A stretch of 64,000 nt of DNA from CAWDNM01 sp964521195 (GCA_964521195.1 CAZFRE010000002.1:310001-374000), one strand, 5' to 3'; positions 42,353 to 52,176 are shown, counted from the first letter of the stretch. The notes: generated by a model from the letters alone, not told the origin. Made by a program: numbers and translations.

Positions 42353-45300
42353 ATGCTCATCAACCGCCTCGCCGCATCGCTTTCCGGCGCCGCACCGTTC
42401 CAGCGCATCTCCGAGCTGCTCGCCGGTGGCGCGGATGCGACGCTCGCGACACCGGGGCTCGTTCGCCCTGCCGCCGTCGCCTCGCTGTTCACGCTCGAGC
42501 CTCGCCCGATGCTGGTGGTGTTGGCGGGTGAGGAGGCCGCCGAGCGGTTCTGGCGCCAGACGGCCGCGTTGCTCGGACGCGAGCGCGTGCTGCACCTGCC
42601 CGACCGCGCGGACCTGCCGTGGAGCGACGCCGCGCCAGATCTGGAGGTCGCCGGCGCGCGGGCGCACGCGCTCTATGCGCTCGACAAGAACCGCGCCCAG
42701 ATCGTGGTCGCCTCGGCGCGTGCGTTGATGCGCACCGTGCCACCGCAGGGCAGCCACGTGTTCGACCCGCTCGTGCTCGCCGCGGGTGGCGAGATCGACC
42801 TCGAGGACGCGGCCGCCCGTCTTGCCCGCATGGCCTACGAGCGCGTGGACGCCGCGGAGCTGCCCGGCCAGTTCGCGCTGCGCGGCGGCATCCTCGACGT
42901 CTATCCGGCGGGTTCGACCTCGCCCGTGCGCGCGGAGTTGTTCGGTGACGAGATCGAGACACTGCGCCACTACGTCCCGTCGACCGGTCAGGCGATCGGC
43001 GACGCCGAGGCGATCGAGGTGTTCCCCTGCCGCGAGCTGGCCATCTCAGCCCGTGGTACCGAGGCCGCCGAGAAGCTGCTGCGCGATCGGGCGCTCAAGG
43101 AGCCTGCGATCGCGCACGAACTCGAGCTGCTGAGCTCGGGCATCTACTTCAACGGCATCGAGCGCTATCTGCCGGTGTTTTACAAGCGCGTGGGTCGTGC
43201 GACCGACTACCTGGGCACCGATACGCTCGTGGTCGTCGCCGAGCCGCGCTCGCTCTTCGATGACGCCGTTCGCCGCCGAGAAGAACTCGAGTCCTCGGCG
43301 CCGTTCCGCCTGTTGATCGCCGACAAGCCCTCGCTCGAAGGCCTGTACCTCTCGCCGGCGGAGCTCGACTTCGGCGAGCGCCAGCGCCTCACGCTCGTCT
43401 CGCTGCACCGTGCGGGCGCCGGCGTGGACGCCCAGCTCGCCGCGCGCCGTCCCGAGGTCGCCGGCGGCGAGGAGCGCTTCATCGGCGGCGTCCGCTCGCT
43501 GTCGACGACCGGCTACGCCGTCGCGCTCGCCGTGCCCGACCGCCGGGCCCGCCGCCGTATCGCCGACGCGCTTGCCGGCGCGGGCGTCCCCTTCGCCGAG
43601 CAGCGCGACCACACCGCCGCGTCCGATGCGCCTCTCGTCGATACGCCGCTCGACCCGGCTACCGTGACCGTGACCGACACCGACATCCCCGCCGGCTTCG
43701 TCGTGCCCGATGCCAGGATCGCGGTCGTCTCCATCGACGACGTCTACCCGCGTTCGTCGATCCGGCGTGCGCGCCGTCAGATCGACCCGACGCGCGTGAC
43801 GTTCGGGTTCGGTCCCGGCGACTACGTGGTCCATGCCACGCACGGTATCGCGCTGTTCAAGGAGATGGTGCGCCAAGAGGTCCTCGGCGCGGAGCGTGAC
43901 TATCTGCTGCTCGAGTACGCCAAGGGCGACAAGCTCTACGTACCGGTCGAGCAGATCGACCGCATCACAAAGTACGTCGGCGCCGAGGGAAGCAGCCCGC
44001 GCGTCACCAGACTCAACACCGCGGACTGGTCCAAGGCGACCGGCAAGGCCCGCAAGGCCGCCCGTCAGCTCGCCTTCGACCTCGTCGACCTCTACGCGCG
44101 CCGCTCCACCGTGACCGGCTTCGCGTACGGGGCCGACACGCCGTGGCAGGTGGAGATGGAGGCGTCGTTCCCGTTCGAGGAGACCGCCGACCAGCTCGCC
44201 GCGATCGCGGACGTGAAGGCCGACATGGAGTCCGAGAAGCCGATGGACCGGCTCATCTGTGGCGACGTGGGCTACGGCAAGACCGAGGTCGCGATCCGCG
44301 CCGCCTTCAAGGCCACGCAGGACGGCAAGCAGGTCATGGTTCTGTGTCCCACGACGATCCTCGCGCAGCAGCACTTCACGACCTTCTCGGAGCGGTTCGC
44401 GCCGTATCCGGTCAAGGTCGAGGTGCTCTCGCGATTCCGCTCCGACGAGCAGCAGAAGGCCGCGCTTTCCGGCTTCCTCGCCGGCGAGGTCGACATCCTC
44501 GTGGGCACGCACCGGCTTCTCTCGCGCGACGTCGCGCCCAAGAACCTCGGGCTCGTGATCATCGACGAAGAGCAGCGGTTCGGCGTGGAGCACAAGGAGC
44601 ACATGAAGAACCTGCGCGAGCAGGTCGACGTGCTGACCCTCTCGGCTACGCCGATCCCGCGCACGCTGCAGATGTCGCTCTCCGGCGTCCGCGACATGAG
44701 CGTCATCGACACGCCGCCGCCCAACCGCTTCCCCGTGCAGGTGCACGTGGGCGAGTGGGACGAGGACGTGGTCTCCGGCGCCGTGCGCCGTGAGCTCGAA
44801 CGCGGCGGTCAGGTCTACTACGTGAGCAACCGCGTCAAGACCATCGACGACGCCGTGCGCCGCGTGACCGATGCCGCGCCGGAGGCCCGCGTGGGCGTCG
44901 CGCACGGGCAGATGAGCGAGCGCGAGCTCGAAGCGGTCATGGAGGCGTTCGCGGCCAACGAGATCGACGTGCTCGTCGCCACCACCATCATCGAGTCGGG
45001 CATCGACAACCCGCACTCCAACACGCTCATCATCGAGGACTCCCAGCGCCTCGGCCTCGCGCAGCTCTACCAGCTCAAGGGCCGCGTGGGCCGCAGCCAC
45101 ATCAAGGCGTACGCGTACTTCTTGTTCCCGGCCACCCAGTCGCTCACCGAGCAGGCCGTCGAGCGCCTCACCGCTATCGGCGAGAACACGGAACTCGGCA
45201 GCGGCATCAAGGTCGCGATGCGAGACCTCGAGATCCGCGGCGCCGGCTCGCTTCTCGGCGCCGAGCAGAGCGGGCAGATGAGCGCGGTCGGCTTCGACCT

Positions 45301-45784
45301 GTTCGCGCAGATGATCAACGAGGCCGTCAGTGAGGCGCGCGGCGAGCCCGTGGCCGCCTTCCCGGACATCCGCGTCGACCTGCCGGTCGCCGCGTTCCTG
45401 CCCGAGGAGTACGTGCCGGCCGCCGACGAGCGCGTGCGCTTCTATCGCCGCCTCGCCGGCTCGCCCTCCATCGAGGCGATCGACGCGATCGCGACCGAGA
45501 TGTCCGAGACGTTCGGTACGCCGCCCGAGCCGGCCCGCAACCTCGTCGCCATCGCGCGCATCCGCGCCATGGCCGCCGAGGCGGGCGCGGCCAACGTCGC
45601 GATCGTGCGGCGGCGCCTCACGGTATGGCCGCTGTCGCTCTCGGACGAGAAGCGCGGGCAGCTCGCCGCGCAGGGCGCGATCTGGCTCGAGCGCGAGAAG
45701 AAACTCGCACGTCCGCTCGACTATGGAGAGTCTGTGACGCACGCGGCTCTGAGCATGCTCGGTGCTATACTCGCACCTGTCTGA
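42353..45784 (+). CDS. mfd: Transcription-repair coupling factor
   Basis: A 1143-residue protein, the usual length. ATG 42353 follows GAGGAG. Domains in order: UvrB-homology module (~1-330, with MAYERVDAAELPGQFALRGG), the D3 region, the RNA-polymerase interaction domain (~480-560: GDYVVHATHGIALFKEMVRQ), the RecG-like translocase with Walker A GDVGYGKTEVAIRAA (~640), DEEQRFGVEHKE and SATPIPRTLQMSLSGVRDMS, helicase motifs V-VI (ATTIIESGIDNP; QLYQLKGRVGRS), and the TRCF C-terminal domain. It removes stalled RNA polymerase and recruits UvrA. It is followed by the foldase gene. Confidence 0.96.
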   Translation: MLINRLAASLSGAAPFQRISELLAGGADATLATPGLVRPAAVASLFTLEPRPMLVVLAGEEAAERFWRQTAALLGRERVLHLPDRADLPWSDAAPDLEVAGARAHALYALDKNRAQIVVASARALMRTVPPQGSHVFDPLVLAAGGEIDLEDAAARLARMAYERVDAAELPGQFALRGGILDVYPAGSTSPVRAELFGDEIETLRHYVPSTGQAIGDAEAIEVFPCRELAISARGTEAAEKLLRDRALKEPAIAHELELLSSGIYFNGIERYLPVFYKRVGRATDYLGTDTLVVVAEPRSLFDDAVRRREELESSAPFRLLIADKPSLEGLYLSPAELDFGERQRLTLVSLHRAGAGVDAQLAARRPEVAGGEERFIGGVRSLSTTGYAVALAVPDRRARRRIADALAGAGVPFAEQRDHTAASDAPLVDTPLDPATVTVTDTDIPAGFVVPDARIAVVSIDDVYPRSSIRRARRQIDPTRVTFGFGPGDYVVHATHGIALFKEMVRQEVLGAERDYLLLEYAKGDKLYVPVEQIDRITKYVGAEGSSPRVTRLNTADWSKATGKARKAARQLAFDLVDLYARRSTVTGFAYGADTPWQVEMEASFPFEETADQLAAIADVKADMESEKPMDRLICGDVGYGKTEVAIRAAFKATQDGKQVMVLCPTTILAQQHFTTFSERFAPYPVKVEVLSRFRSDEQQKAALSGFLAGEVDILVGTHRLLSRDVAPKNLGLVIIDEEQRFGVEHKEHMKNLREQVDVLTLSATPIPRTLQMSLSGVRDMSVIDTPPPNRFPVQVHVGEWDEDVVSGAVRRELERGGQVYYVSNRVKTIDDAVRRVTDAAPEARVGVAHGQMSERELEAVMEAFAANEIDVLVATTIIESGIDNPHSNTLIIEDSQRLGLAQLYQLKGRVGRSHIKAYAYFLFPATQSLTEQAVERLTAIGENTELGSGIKVAMRDLEIRGAGSLLGAEQSGQMSAVGFDLFAQMINEAVSEARGEPVAAFPDIRVDLPVAAFLPEEYVPAADERVRFYRRLAGSPSIEAIDAIATEMSETFGTPPEPARNLVAIARIRAMAAEAGAANVAIVRRRLTVWPLSLSDEKRGQLAAQGAIWLEREKKLARPLDYGESVTHAALSMLGAILAPV
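45763..45771 (+). promoter_or_regulatory. Extended -10 promoter inside the end of mfd
   Basis: TGCTATACT (TGn plus TATACT 45766-45771) lies within the last codons of mfd and 40 nt before the foldase start. Confidence 0.55.
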
Positions 45785-45810
45785 CCACGCGTATCAGGAG
45801 GGCCCGGCCC

Positions 45811-46809
45811 ATGAAGTCCAGTCGTATTCTGCTCGTGATGGCGCTGCTCGCAGCGCTGACCGCGAGTCTGTTCGGCACTGGTTGCTCGCAGAAGGACGTC
45901 GCCGCGAAGGTCAACGGCGAGACGATCTCGACAGAGGATGTCAACGCTCAGCTCGAGCAGCTCAAGAAGCAGTACCCCAACATGTTCACCGGCGCTGACG
46001 GTGAGGGCCGGCTGCTCGACTTCAAGCAGCGCATCGTCGACAACCTCGTCAACGCCAAGCTCGTAGAGCAGGCGGCCAAGGACAAGGGTATCGATGTCGC
46101 GGATTCAGACATCGACAAGCAGATCGAGCAGCTCAGGGCCGGTTTCAAGGACGAGGCGCAGTTCGAGGCCGCCCTCAAGACCGCCGGCATGACGCTCGAT
46201 TCGCTCAAGGAGTCGATCCGCCAGCAGCTCGTGACCAACAAGCTGATGGAGACACTCTCGTCGAGCCAGCAGGTCACCCAAGCGGAGCTGCAGGAGTACT
46301 ACGACGCCAACAAGGCGCAGTTCGCGCAGAAAGCGCAGAAGCGCTCGAGCCACGTGCTCTTCAAGACGACCGACAAGGCGAAGGCCGAGAAGGTGCTCAA
46401 GGACATCAAGTCCGGTGAGATCACGCTCGCCGACGCCGCGAAGAAGTACTCCATCGACAACGTCACCGCGAGCAAGGGCGGCGACCTTGGCTGGCCCAAC
46501 GGAACGAGCTACGTTCCCGAGTTCCAGGCCGCGGTCGACCGGCTCGACAAGGGCGAGATGTCAGGTCTGGTGCAGTCCAGCTACGGCTACCACATCATCA
46601 CCGTGACCGATACGCGTGCCGCGAAGCAGCAGACGCTCGCCGAGGTCAAGGCGCAGATCGAGCAGATCATCGTCCAGAAGCGCAAGGCCGAGGCGTACCA
46701 GAAGTTCCTCGACGAACTGCGCAAGAACGCCAAGATCGAGGTTCTGCTCGAGGACCTGAAGGCTGGCGCCGGCAAGAAGGCGTCGACCGAGTCCACCGGC
46801 TCCAAGTAG
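45811..46809 (+). CDS. Parvulin-type peptidyl-prolyl isomerase lipoprotein (PrsA/SurA-like)
   Basis: A 332-residue lipoprotein starting at ATG 45811 behind AGGAGGG. The signal is LLVMALLAALTASLFGTGC, with the lipobox Cys. A SurA_N-like helical domain follows (~30-170: KVNGETISTEDVNAQLEQLK), then the parvulin rotamase (~180-275: SSHVLFKTTDKAKAEKVL; GGDLGWPNGTSYVPEF; SSYGYHIITV) and a helical C-terminus. It folds exported proteins at the membrane surface. It sits between mfd and mazG as in related actinobacteria, by recollection of general gene order. Confidence 0.9.
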   Translation: MKSSRILLVMALLAALTASLFGTGCSQKDVAAKVNGETISTEDVNAQLEQLKKQYPNMFTGADGEGRLLDFKQRIVDNLVNAKLVEQAAKDKGIDVADSDIDKQIEQLRAGFKDEAQFEAALKTAGMTLDSLKESIRQQLVTNKLMETLSSSQQVTQAELQEYYDANKAQFAQKAQKRSSHVLFKTTDKAKAEKVLKDIKSGEITLADAAKKYSIDNVTASKGGDLGWPNGTSYVPEFQAAVDRLDKGEMSGLVQSSYGYHIITVTDTRAAKQQTLAEVKAQIEQIIVQKRKAEAYQKFLDELRKNAKIEVLLEDLKAGAGKKASTESTGSK

Positions 46810-46837
46810 CGTCGGCGGCGTGCCGGCAGGGGGAGCC

Positions 46838-47626
46838 GTGGGACACGGGTTCGATGAGTTCGTAGACGTGATCGCCGCCCTGCGTGCGCCGGACGGGTGC
46901 CCGTGGGACCGGGAGCAGACCCATCGCTCGATCGCGAAGAACATGGTGGAAGAGGCCTACGAGGCCGTCCACGCCATAGAGACCGATGACATCGTCGAGA
47001 TCCGAGAGGAACTCGGCGATGTTCTCCTCCAGGTGGTGCTGCAGTCGCAGATCGCGGCGGACGCGGGCGAGTTCACCATCGACGACGTGGTCGCGGCCAT
47101 CACCGAGAAGATCATCCGTCGACACCCGCACGTCTTCGGCGAGGCAGTCGCCGCTGACACCGCGAATGAGGTCCTCGCGAACTGGGACCAGATCAAGGCC
47201 ACCGAGCGTGCCGAGAAGAGCCAGGGACTGCTCGATACGGTGCCGCACGCGCTGCCCGCGCTCATGCTCGCGCAGACCATCTCGCGAAAGGCCGTCTCGG
47301 CGGGGTTCGAGTGGGATACTCTCGACGGAGTGTGGGACAAGGTCCACGAGGAGCTCGACGAGCTGCGCGCGACCGAGCCCGGCACTCCGGAGGCCGCCGA
47401 TGAGATCGGCGACGTGCTGTTCACGATCGTGAACCTGGCGCGCAAGCAGGGTATCGACGCCGAGACCGCTCTGAGGGGGACGTGCGACAAGTTCCGCAGC
47501 CGGTGGTCGGCGATGGAGGAGGCGGCCGAGCGCGAAGGCCGCCGCGTGGACGAGCTTTCGCTCGACGAGCAGGAAGCGTTGTGGCAGCAGGCCAAGCGCA
47601 TCGAGAAGGGGACGCAGCAGCAATGA
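46838..47626 (+). CDS. mazG: Nucleoside triphosphate pyrophosphohydrolase MazG
   Basis: A 262-residue protein. GTG 46838 is preferred because AGGGGGAG precedes it closely; GTG 46820 is an alternative with no ribosome binding site. It has two MazG modules: RAPDGCPWDREQTHRSIAKN, then VEEAYEAVHAIETDD and EELGDVLLQVV (metal site EExxE..ExxD) at ~15-110, and a second, VHEELDELRA with DEIGDVLFTIVNLAR, at ~165-230. It hydrolyses non-canonical NTPs. It overlaps eno by 4 nt (ATGA). Confidence 0.9.
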   Translation: MGHGFDEFVDVIAALRAPDGCPWDREQTHRSIAKNMVEEAYEAVHAIETDDIVEIREELGDVLLQVVLQSQIAADAGEFTIDDVVAAITEKIIRRHPHVFGEAVAADTANEVLANWDQIKATERAEKSQGLLDTVPHALPALMLAQTISRKAVSAGFEWDTLDGVWDKVHEELDELRATEPGTPEAADEIGDVLFTIVNLARKQGIDAETALRGTCDKFRSRWSAMEEAAEREGRRVDELSLDEQEALWQQAKRIEKGTQQQ

Positions 47627-48915
47627 GCATCATCACCGACATCTACGCCCGCGAGATCCTCGATTCACGAGGCAACCCGACCGTCGAGGTCGAGGTCGTC
47701 CTCGACGACGGCAGCTTCGGCCGCGCCGCAGTGCCGTCGGGCGCCTCGACCGGCGCCTTCGAGGCGGTCGAGCTGCGTGACACCGAGTCCGCGCGTTACC
47801 TGGGCAAGGGCGTCTACACGGCGGTCGAAAACGTCAACACCGTCATAGCCGACGAGATCGTGGGGATGGACGCGAGCGACCAGCGTGCGGTCGACGCCGC
47901 GCTCCTCGAGCTCGACGGGACCGAGAACAAGGGCAAGCTGGGCGCGAACGCCATCCTCGGCGTGTCGCTCGCAGTGGCGCGTGCTGCCGCCGAGTCGACC
48001 GAGCTCACGCTCTACAGCTACGTGGGCGGCGTGAACGCACACCTGCTCCCCGTGCCGATGATGAACATCCTCAACGGCGGCGCGCACGCGGACAACAACG
48101 TCGACCTGCAGGAGTTCATGGTCATGCCGGTGGGGGCCTCGACGTTCGCCGAGGGCCTGCGTTGGTGCGCAGAGATCTACCACACGCTGAAGAAGGTGCT
48201 CCACGACCGCAAGCTCGGCACCGGCGTGGGTGACGAGGGCGGCTTCGCGCCCGACCTCGAGTCGAACGAGGCCGCGCTCGCCATCATCGTCGAGGCGTGC
48301 GAGAAGGCGGGCTACACGCCCGGCGAGCAGATCAAGTTCGCGCTCGATCCCGCTACCACCGAGATCTACGACGCGGAGCGTGGCGTCTACGTGCTTGCAG
48401 GCGAGGGCCGCGAGCTCACGAGCGCGCAGATGGTCGACTTCTGGGCCGACCTGGTCGAGCGCTACCCGATCATCAGCATCGAGGACGGAATGGCCGAGGA
48501 GGACTGGGACGGCTGGAAGCTCCTCACCGACCGTCTCGGCAAGAAGGTGCAGCTCGTCGGCGACGACCTGTTCGTCACCAACACCGCGCGCCTGAAGAAG
48601 GGCATCGAGATGGGGGTCGCCAACTCGATCCTCATCAAGGTCAACCAGATCGGCTCGCTCACCGAGACGCTCGAGGCCATCGAGACCGCCAAGCAGGCCG
48701 GCTACACGTGCGTGATGAGCCACCGCTCGGGCGAGACCGAGGACACGACCATCGCCGACCTCGCCGTGGCGTGTAACTGCGGCCAGATCAAGACGGGTGC
48801 GCCCGCCCGCAGCGACCGCGTCGCGAAGTACAATCAGCTCCTGCGCATCGAGGAGGAGCTCGGCGGTTCTGCCGAGTACCCGGGCCTCGAGGCGTTCTAC
48901 AACATCAAGGGGTAG
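47623..48915 (+). CDS. eno: Enolase
   Basis: A 430-residue glycolytic enzyme. ATG 47623 overlaps the mazG stop by 4 nt. Marks are the N-terminus ITDIYAREILDSRGNPTVEV, the loop VPSGASTGAFEAVELRD, and the metal and catalytic residues in GDEGGFAPDL, SIEDGMAEEDWDGW, LVGDDLFVTN, ILIKVNQIGSLTET and SHRSGETEDTTIADLAV. It interconverts 2-phosphoglycerate and phosphoenolpyruvate, feeding the pyruvate kinase encoded 1.1 kb downstream. Confidence 0.97.
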   Translation: MSIITDIYAREILDSRGNPTVEVEVVLDDGSFGRAAVPSGASTGAFEAVELRDTESARYLGKGVYTAVENVNTVIADEIVGMDASDQRAVDAALLELDGTENKGKLGANAILGVSLAVARAAAESTELTLYSYVGGVNAHLLPVPMMNILNGGAHADNNVDLQEFMVMPVGASTFAEGLRWCAEIYHTLKKVLHDRKLGTGVGDEGGFAPDLESNEAALAIIVEACEKAGYTPGEQIKFALDPATTEIYDAERGVYVLAGEGRELTSAQMVDFWADLVERYPIISIEDGMAEEDWDGWKLLTDRLGKKVQLVGDDLFVTNTARLKKGIEMGVANSILIKVNQIGSLTETLEAIETAKQAGYTCVMSHRSGETEDTTIADLAVACNCGQIKTGAPARSDRVAKYNQLLRIEEELGGSAEYPGLEAFYNIKG

Positions 48916-48922
48916 TCCGCGC

Positions 48923-48954
48923 GTGAGGGCGGGTGCCCGTGCATCCGCCCTCAC
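48923..48954 (+). terminator. Hairpin terminator after eno
   Basis: A perfect 10-bp stem (48923-48932 with 48945-48954) starts 8 nt after the eno stop; no U-tract. Confidence 0.6.
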
Positions 48955-48981
48955 CGACCGCGTCTGGAGCGCTGCACGCCG

Positions 48982-49869
48982 ATGATCGAAGGCAGGAGAA
49001 GACCCTCACCACTGGTCCCGGCCGAGTTCGGCGTGCCCATCGAATCCGCGCTCGCGAAGCGGGAGCGCTTCGCGAACCAGTACGACTACGACTACGGCCA
49101 GGAGCGCATCTTCCTGCAGCTCGTCCCGGCCCTGCTCGGCGAGATCCCTGACGGGGTGGAGCTGCTCGAGGTAGGTGCTGCGACGGGGCTCATGACAGGG
49201 CCGCTGCTCACGAAGGCCAAGACGCTGACCGCCCTCGAGCCCTCGCCCGGGCTGCTGCGCCGGCTGGTGTCGAGCGACGTCGCGTCGGACCCGAGGCTCG
49301 GCACCATGCTTGGCATGGCGGAGGACCTCAACCCGGACGTCATGTTCGACGTCGCGGTGGTCACGTTCACGCCGCGGCGTGGCATAGGGCTCCTCCACCT
49401 GCTCATGGCGCTGGCCCGGCACGTGCGCGACCGCGTGGTCATGATGCTCGACGACGATGGCTCGTTGGACTGGGCGTACCTGGCTCGTGCCGCCGCGCTC
49501 CAAGGCTTCGACGTGCGCATGCACCTCGTCGCCGAGACCGGCGTGGCCGAGGACCCGCGGCGTGCGGTGATCCTGGTGGCGCAGGTCGGCGAGTTCGACG
49601 AGGCCATCGAGCCTGAGGAGATCTGGGAGTTCGAGAGCCGCACGCTCGACGTGCCGTACCCCGCTCCGCGTGGCGCCGCGACTCGTGTCGTCCGCTACTT
49701 CATGACCGCCGGCGAGCGCGTGCTGCTCGTGCGTACGCCCGAGCAGGGGATGGAGCGCCTCTACGGCAACCTGCGCACCGCGGTCCACAGACTTGGGCGC
49801 GACGAGGTCACCGTGCGACGCACCGAGGAGGGCATTCAGATCGTGCGGCTCCCCAAGCCCATGGAGTAG
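48982..49869 (+). CDS. Class I SAM-dependent methyltransferase-like protein
   Basis: A 295-residue protein starting at ATG 48982; GGAG is 12 nt upstream, so initiation may be weak. Motif I is seen as LLEVGAATGLMTGPLL (~57-72), then LTALEPSPGLLRRL (motif II-like) and FDVAVVTFTPRRG (motif IV region). The central part resembles rRNA/small-molecule methyltransferases, while the C-terminal ~90 residues (VVRYFMTAGERVLLVRTPEQ) are not familiar. The substrate is unknown. It sits between eno and pyk, behind a hairpin, and may be a separate transcription unit. Confidence 0.75.
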   Translation: MIEGRRRPSPLVPAEFGVPIESALAKRERFANQYDYDYGQERIFLQLVPALLGEIPDGVELLEVGAATGLMTGPLLTKAKTLTALEPSPGLLRRLVSSDVASDPRLGTMLGMAEDLNPDVMFDVAVVTFTPRRGIGLLHLLMALARHVRDRVVMMLDDDGSLDWAYLARAAALQGFDVRMHLVAETGVAEDPRRAVILVAQVGEFDEAIEPEEIWEFESRTLDVPYPAPRGAATRVVRYFMTAGERVLLVRTPEQGMERLYGNLRTAVHRLGRDEVTVRRTEEGIQIVRLPKPME

Positions 49870-49953
49870 CCCGGGGGCGCCTCCACCTGGTACCGCTCGC
49901 CGCCAAGCCTGCCCACGCCGTTCGCCCGGCTCGAGGGCCCGCTCCCGTCACGA

Positions 49954-49980
49954 CGCGCCGCCGCCCACGAACGCGGCGCG
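49954..49980 (+). terminator. Hairpin before pyk
   Basis: CGCGCCGC (49954-49961) pairs with GCGGCGCG (49973-49980) in the 176-nt gap; no U-tract. Confidence 0.4.
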
Positions 49981-50045
49981 CCCAACGACGCCGTTGAGGG
50001 TAGTCTCACAGTGGCGAACGATGAACCCAGCCAAGGAGCTTGCCC

Positions 50046-51443
50046 ATGCGCCGCACCAGAATCGTCGCGACCCTCGGTCCTTCGACCGATGACCCTGCCG
50101 TACTCGAAGCGCTTCTCGCAGCCGGCGTCGACGTGGTGCGGCTCAACGCCGCCCACTCGGGTATCGAGGAACTCGAGCGCCGCCGTGCCGCCGCCCGTTC
50201 CACCGCCGAGAAGCTCGGCCGGCACCTCGGCATCCTGGTCGACCTGCCCGGCCCGAAGATCCGCGTCGGTCGGGTGGCCGCTGGGACAGTGCTCGTCACC
50301 GGCGAGCCGTTCGCGCTGGTCGCCGAGGAATGCACGGGCGACGCCGCGCACGCCTGCGTGACCTATACGGGTCTCGCCGAGGACCTCTCGGCGGGTGACC
50401 GGGTGCTGATCGACGACGGGCGCATCGAACTCGAGGTGACCGCGACCGATCTCGCCGCACGCACCGTCGTCACGCGTGTGGTGACGGGGGGGACGCTGTT
50501 GAGCAACAAGGGCGTCAACGTCCCCGGCGTCACGCTCGCCGTGGAGGCGCTCACCCCGGCCGATCGTGAGACGGTGACGTGGGCGTGCACCAGCGACGTG
50601 GACTTCATCGGCCAGTCCTTCGTCCGCTCGGCGGCCGACATCGAGAACCTGCGCGCGCTCATGACGCGCTGTATCCCTGTCGTCGCGAAGATCGAGAAAC
50701 ACGAGGCGGTGGCGGCGCTCGACGAGATCTTCGCCGTGGCCGACGCGGTGATGGTCGCTCGCGGCGATCTGGGCGTCGAGACCGCGCCCGAGCAGGTGCC
50801 CGTCATCGCCCGCCGGATCATCTCCATCGCGCGGACCACCGGCATCCCCGTCATCGTCGCCACCCAGATGCTCGACTCCATGACGCACGCACCGCGCCCC
50901 ACCCGCGCCGAGGCCAGCGACGTCGCCAACGCGATCTTCGCTCGCGCCGACGCGGTCATGCTCTCGGGCGAGACCGCGGTGGGCGATCACCCGGTCCTTG
51001 TCGTCGAGACGATGGCGCGGATCGCGACCACCGCCGAGGAGGCGATCGTAGGCGTCGACGCCGACTCACATGACGTCACCAGCGACGTCCAAGAGGCGGT
51101 GAGCGCCGCGGTGTGCGACCTGGCGCAGGACCTCGGGCTCGCTGCGATCGTACCCGTGACCCAATCCGGAGCGACGGCGTTCGCGGTGGCGAGGCACCGG
51201 CCGCACGTGAGGATCGCGGCGGTCACGCCGGCGCCGGAGGTGGCTCGTCGGTTGGCGCTCGTATGGGGCGTACGCGCCATCGTCGTGGACTTCGCGGCCG
51301 ATACCGACCGGTTGCTCGACGACGTGTGCGAGGGGCTGCGGGTCGCGGGAATCGTGCCGGCGGGCGGGAAGGTCGCCATCACGGCAGGCCGTGCATCGCG
51401 CACCGAAGGCGGCACGGACTTCATCCTCGTGCGCGACGTGTAG
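50046..51443 (+). CDS. pyk: Pyruvate kinase
   Basis: A 465-residue enzyme. ATG 50046 is 7 nt after AAGGAG. Family marks: RRTRIVATLGPSTDDPAVLE, VDLPGPKIRVG, VAKIEKHEAV (catalytic Lys), MVARGDLGVE, IVATQMLDSMTHAPRPTRAE and AVMLSGETAVGDHP. RLNAAHSG replaces the common RLNFSHG. A C-terminal regulatory domain is present (~345-465). It converts phosphoenolpyruvate and ADP to pyruvate and ATP. Confidence 0.96.
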   Translation: MRRTRIVATLGPSTDDPAVLEALLAAGVDVVRLNAAHSGIEELERRRAAARSTAEKLGRHLGILVDLPGPKIRVGRVAAGTVLVTGEPFALVAEECTGDAAHACVTYTGLAEDLSAGDRVLIDDGRIELEVTATDLAARTVVTRVVTGGTLLSNKGVNVPGVTLAVEALTPADRETVTWACTSDVDFIGQSFVRSAADIENLRALMTRCIPVVAKIEKHEAVAALDEIFAVADAVMVARGDLGVETAPEQVPVIARRIISIARTTGIPVIVATQMLDSMTHAPRPTRAEASDVANAIFARADAVMLSGETAVGDHPVLVVETMARIATTAEEAIVGVDADSHDVTSDVQEAVSAAVCDLAQDLGLAAIVPVTQSGATAFAVARHRPHVRIAAVTPAPEVARRLALVWGVRAIVVDFAADTDRLLDDVCEGLRVAGIVPAGGKVAITAGRASRTEGGTDFILVRDV

Positions 51444-51555
51444 CGTGCGGCGCGGCCTCGGACGAGCCCGGTGGACACACCCTCTGAGCAGGGCGAACGT
51501 ATGTTCGTATCCATCAACCTCTACCTGAACTCTAGGCGACACGCCGGGGATTTGG

Positions 51556-51564
51556 TGCTACCAT
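51556..51564 (+). promoter_or_regulatory. Extended -10 promoter upstream of ftsB-like gene
   Basis: TGCTACCAT (TGn plus TACCAT 51559-51564), 60 nt before ATG 51625, in the 181-nt gap after pyk. Confidence 0.45.
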
Positions 51565-51624
51565 CGGCAGCGAAGCGGCCGGCTCGGCTGCTTCATCGCT
51601 GGCCTGCACACAGGACTCTGAGGT

Positions 51625-52176
51625 ATGACGCCGAGGAACACGCAGCTAGGGGCATCAGCGAGCGCACTCCGAGCACCCACATTGCGGGTGCCTCGGCCTG
51701 CGCCGTCATCCGCTTCCCGCACATCCGCGCGTCCCGCGCGTACGCCGTCGCGCCCGAAGACCGCCCGCGCCGCGATCGCCGATGCCACAGCGCATCGCTG
51801 GTGGCTGCTCCCGGTCGTGGTCGTCGCGGTCGTCTCGCTGTTCATCGCCGCCTACTACCCGGTGGCTCGCGTTCAGTACCGCGAGACCCGAGAGCGTAGC
51901 CGCTTGCAGGCTGAACTCGACGCGATTCGCGCACGCAACGACAGGCTCCGCACCGAGGTCGAGCGACTCCGGACGCCCGAGGGCGTCGAGGACTACGCGC
52001 GTCTCCAGCTTGGCATGGTGAAGCAGGGCGAGCACCAGATCGTGGTCGTGGACGGAACCGAGCCTACGCAGACCGCCGTCGCGCCAGCGGTGCCGGAGAT
52101 CGATTCACAAGAGGCGGTGAAGCCTCCGGTCGGTCCGTGGACGGCCTTCCTCGACGCGATCTTCGGCGTCCAGTGA
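51625..52176 (+). CDS. FtsB/DivIC-type septum formation protein
   Basis: A 183-residue bitopic membrane protein. ATG 51625 is used; a GAGG stands unusually close (1 nt), so the start is uncertain. A basic Pro/Ala/Ser-rich cytoplasmic tail (~1-55) precedes one helix (WWLLPVVVVAVVSLFIAAYY, ~59-78). A coiled coil follows (RERSRLQAELDAIRARNDRL; RTEVERLRTPEGVEDYARLQ). The motif EGVEDYARLQLGMVKQGE is characteristic of FtsB/DivIC, and the protein acts in the divisome. It overlaps the DUF501 gene by 4 nt. Confidence 0.88.
   Translation: MTPRNTQLGASASALRAPTLRVPRPAPSSASRTSARPARTPSRPKTARAAIADATAHRWWLLPVVVVAVVSLFIAAYYPVARVQYRETRERSRLQAELDAIRARNDRLRTEVERLRTPEGVEDYARLQLGMVKQGEHQIVVVDGTEPTQTAVAPAVPEIDSQEAVKPPVGPWTAFLDAIFGVQ

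Noticed and set aside
43046..45742. 898-codon open frame antisense to mfd
   Set aside because: Long open frames opposite GC-rich genes are expected by codon bias; the product is His/Arg/Asp-rich with no recognisable domain.
51492..51620. Small ORF starting ATG 51492 between pyk and ftsB
   Set aside because: It has no ribosome binding site, no homology I recognise, and runs into the ftsB region in another frame.
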